A stretch of 6,320 nt of DNA. Origin: Candidatus Margulisiibacteriota bacterium (GTDB taxonomy: Bacteria; Margulisbacteria; Termititenacia; Termititenacales; Termititenacaceae). Below are positions 5,089 through 6,320 of the stretch, piece by piece (positions within the stretch are counted from its first letter, which is position 1; each line of letters begins with the position of its first letter). The stretch is taken from contig JAISEH010000149.1 in NCBI GenBank assembly GCA_031264205.1, forward strand, positions 1 through 6,320, in the 5' to 3' direction. Below the pieces are notes generated by a model, which saw nothing but the letters and a program-made list of their open reading frames with translations, had not been told where the DNA came from and searched no databases. The position numbers and the translations under genes were made by a program.

Positions 5089-5835
5089 ATGACTATAGCG
5101 ACAGGCGAACGGATGTATGCGTCCGACATTAACAATCTGACATTTTTTCCGAAAGGCACGATCCTGACTTTTAGCTCTGCGGCATGGAGTGCAACCAGTG
5201 CGGAATTCAAAAACATCTGGAAAATCTGCAATGCTGCCAATCATGCCGAAGATGCAAATATACCGGATCTGACAGATAAGTTCCTGCGCGGCGCGGATAG
5301 TTCCGGCGCCGAAGGCGGTGCGGACAGCCGGAGCATAATTTTGCAAACAACCAATTTGCCGTCGCACAGCCACGAGGCGACAGGATTGTCTTTATCCGGG
5401 CTGAGTTTGTCCGACCTAAAAGCCAGTTCCAACGGCGCGCACGAGCATATATTAAGTGGCAAAACAGTTTCCGCGGGCACTCACACGCATGGAATCACTG
5501 ACCACGGACATTCTCATACATACGCTAGACGAACAGCAACTTGGAGTTTTAAACAAGAATCCAGTGGACAAAATTACGACCATGATCCTGAAGGAAATCC
5601 ACGAACATCTACTAACACAACAGGTATTTCAATAAATAACGACGGTGCCCACGAGCATAGTTTCTCTTCTGACAGTAAAGCGTTCATGGGCGGTGCGCAC
5701 GAACATGACGTTTCGGGCAGTATTACTGGAGGTAGCATTAACGGCTCAACAGCCACCTCCGGATCGGGCACTGCATTCAGCGTCGATACATTGCCAGCGT
5801 ATTATACAGTGGTGTATATAATGAAAGTGGCTTAA
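5089..5835 (+). CDS. Phage tail-collar / tail-fibre-tip-like protein with HxH motifs
   Basis: A 248-residue protein on the opposite strand to the fab genes. Residues about 19-95 resemble the phage tail collar domain: FFPKGTILTFSS, then IPDLTDKFLRGADSSGAEGG and LPSHSH. The middle and C-terminal parts are Gly/Ser/Thr-rich with seven HxH motifs (His 93, 118, 132, 139, 141, 188, 204 as first residues), three in repeated GAHEH units. The end, LPAYYTVVYIMKVA, is typical of tail-fibre tips and microcystin-dependent-type proteins. In T4 gp37, HxH motifs from a trimer coordinate iron at the receptor-binding tip; the same metal-bound trimer is inferred here. No signal peptide or membrane segment is seen. 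No other structural phage gene is nearby, so it is either a prophage relic or a domesticated adhesin or fibre tip. It converges on fabH with 24 bp between stops. Residues about 144-184 are encoded by a low-GC patch. Confidence 0.82.
   Translation: MTIATGERMYASDINNLTFFPKGTILTFSSAAWSATSAEFKNIWKICNAANHAEDANIPDLTDKFLRGADSSGAEGGADSRSIILQTTNLPSHSHEATGLSLSGLSLSDLKASSNGAHEHILSGKTVSAGTHTHGITDHGHSHTYARRTATWSFKQESSGQNYDHDPEGNPRTSTNTTGISINNDGAHEHSFSSDSKAFMGGAHEHDVSGSITGGSINGSTATSGSGTAFSVDTLPAYYTVVYIMKVA
5431..5707 (+). repeat. Three GAHEH-encoding repeats in the collar gene
   Basis: Three degenerate 19-base units at 5431-5449, 5641-5659 and 5689-5707 share the pattern GGYGCSCACGARCAT and encode (N/D/G)GAHEH. 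They differ mainly at third codon positions, which points to protein-level selection on older duplications rather than recent copying. They mark the repeating HxH units of a fibre-like stalk or tip. Confidence 0.7.
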
Positions 5836-5859
5836 AGTTTTCGGCCAAACAAACCGAAC

Positions 5860-6320
5860 TCACTTACTCCAGCGCAGGACATTCGCCGTCCAGCTCAGGC
5901 CCGCGCCGAAACCACAGGAGGCGATCAAAGCGCCTTTTTTTATTTTGCCGGCGCGATAGGCTTCGTCGAGCGCCAGCGGTATGGACGCGCTGGAAGTATT
6001 GCCGTATTTTTGAATATTGACGATAACTTTTTCCGGCGCGAGATCGAGCCGTTTCATCGCCGCGTCAATAATACGCGTATTGGCTTGATGCGGCACAAAA
6101 AAATCACTATCATTAGCGGTAAAACCAGCTTTGTGTATAACCTGCTCGGTCGCCTCGCCCATGATCTGCACGGCAAATTTGAACACCGCTTTGCCGTCCA
6201 TATAGATGAAACGATCTTTGTCGGAAAAATTGGCCGCAGTCAGCGGCGCGCGCGAGCCGCCGTTTTTGACGATCAATTCGTCCGCGCCAGAGCCACGCAA
6301 ACCGATAATTGAAGCAAGAT
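5860..6320 (-). CDS. fabH: 3-oxoacyl-[ACP] synthase III, C-terminal part
   Basis: FabH starts fatty-acid synthesis by condensing an acyl-CoA primer with malonyl-ACP. Only the last 152 codons are present; the gene enters from the right edge and the active-site Cys is outside the window. Seen: GSGADELIV, MDGKAVFKFAV, the catalytic His in FVPHQANTRIID and the catalytic Asn in KYGNTSSASIPLAL, then the closing SCGFGAGLSWTANVLRW. These are diagnostic of FabH and complete at the C-terminus. It points towards fabD but is separated from it by the XRE/collar insert and is convergent with the collar gene. No clear terminator follows its TGA, so its transcript may continue antisense into the collar gene. 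The primer preference (acetyl or branched) cannot be judged from this part. Confidence 0.95.
   Translation of the reverse strand, partial: LASIIGLRGSGADELIVKNGGSRAPLTAANFSDKDRFIYMDGKAVFKFAVQIMGEATEQVIHKAGFTANDSDFFVPHQANTRIIDAAMKRLDLAPEKVIVNIQKYGNTSSASIPLALDEAYRAGKIKKGALIASCGFGAGLSWTANVLRWSK

Noticed and set aside
5431..5707. The repeated units as a CRISPR array or a diversity-generating variable repeat
   Set aside because: Three degenerate, unevenly spaced in-frame units within a coding gene are not CRISPR; no reverse transcriptase, template repeat or AAY-rich codon pattern is present.
5837..5857. Hairpin TTCGG/CCGAA between the collar gene and fabH as a bidirectional terminator
   Set aside because: Only five pairs with a nine-base loop and no T run on either strand.

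Overview
The window is a type II (dissociated) bacterial fatty-acid synthesis cluster read on the minus strand, interrupted once by a small accessory insert. In transcription order (right to left) it holds fabH (3' part only), then the insert, then fabD, fabG, acpP, a fabK-type FMN enoyl-ACP reductase, fabF, and the 5' part of a trmL-like tRNA methyltransferase. The enoyl reductase is FabK-type rather than FabI. No 16S, tRNA or other lineage marker is present. Anti-SD-matched ribosome binding sites and sigma70-like promoters indicate a bacterium. The gene order and FabK would suit an anaerobic or candidate-phylum lineage, but the taxon cannot be fixed from this window.

Minus-strand core. fabD and fabG are tightly packed: the fabD stop lies against the fabG Shine-Dalgarno. 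fabK, fabF and trmL are equally tight. acpP between these two blocks is different. It has an 84 bp upstream gap with a TTGACA-type promoter, two near-identical 12-13 bp direct repeats laid over that promoter, an almost perfect AAGGAGG ribosome binding site, a hairpin at its stop codon and a strong intrinsic terminator just after it. A perfect TATAAT box just before the terminator would start a fabK transcript inside the terminator stem. The sequence therefore suggests that carrier protein is made as its own, separately controlled, high-level transcript, with fabK-fabF-trmL restarted downstream.

Insert (about 4548-5835). Between fabH and fabD sit a small XRE-type helix-turn-helix gene (minus strand) and, divergent from it, a 248-residue phage tail-collar / tail-fibre-tip-like protein (plus strand). 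The latter carries seven HxH motifs and a typical LPAYYTVVYIMKV ending. A near-consensus extended -10 promoter faces away from the XRE gene and drives the collar gene convergently into fabH, with only 24 bp between stops and no clear terminator. Sampled lines of the XRE gene are about 40% GC against about 63% in a fabD line, and the collar gene contains a 120 bp low-GC patch, so the pair looks acquired and mosaic.

How it works together. FabD loads malonyl onto AcpP. FabH starts chains from acyl-CoA, FabF elongates, FabG reduces the 3-keto group and FabK reduces the enoyl group. The dehydratase (FabZ/FabA), acetyl-CoA carboxylase and plsX are not in the window.
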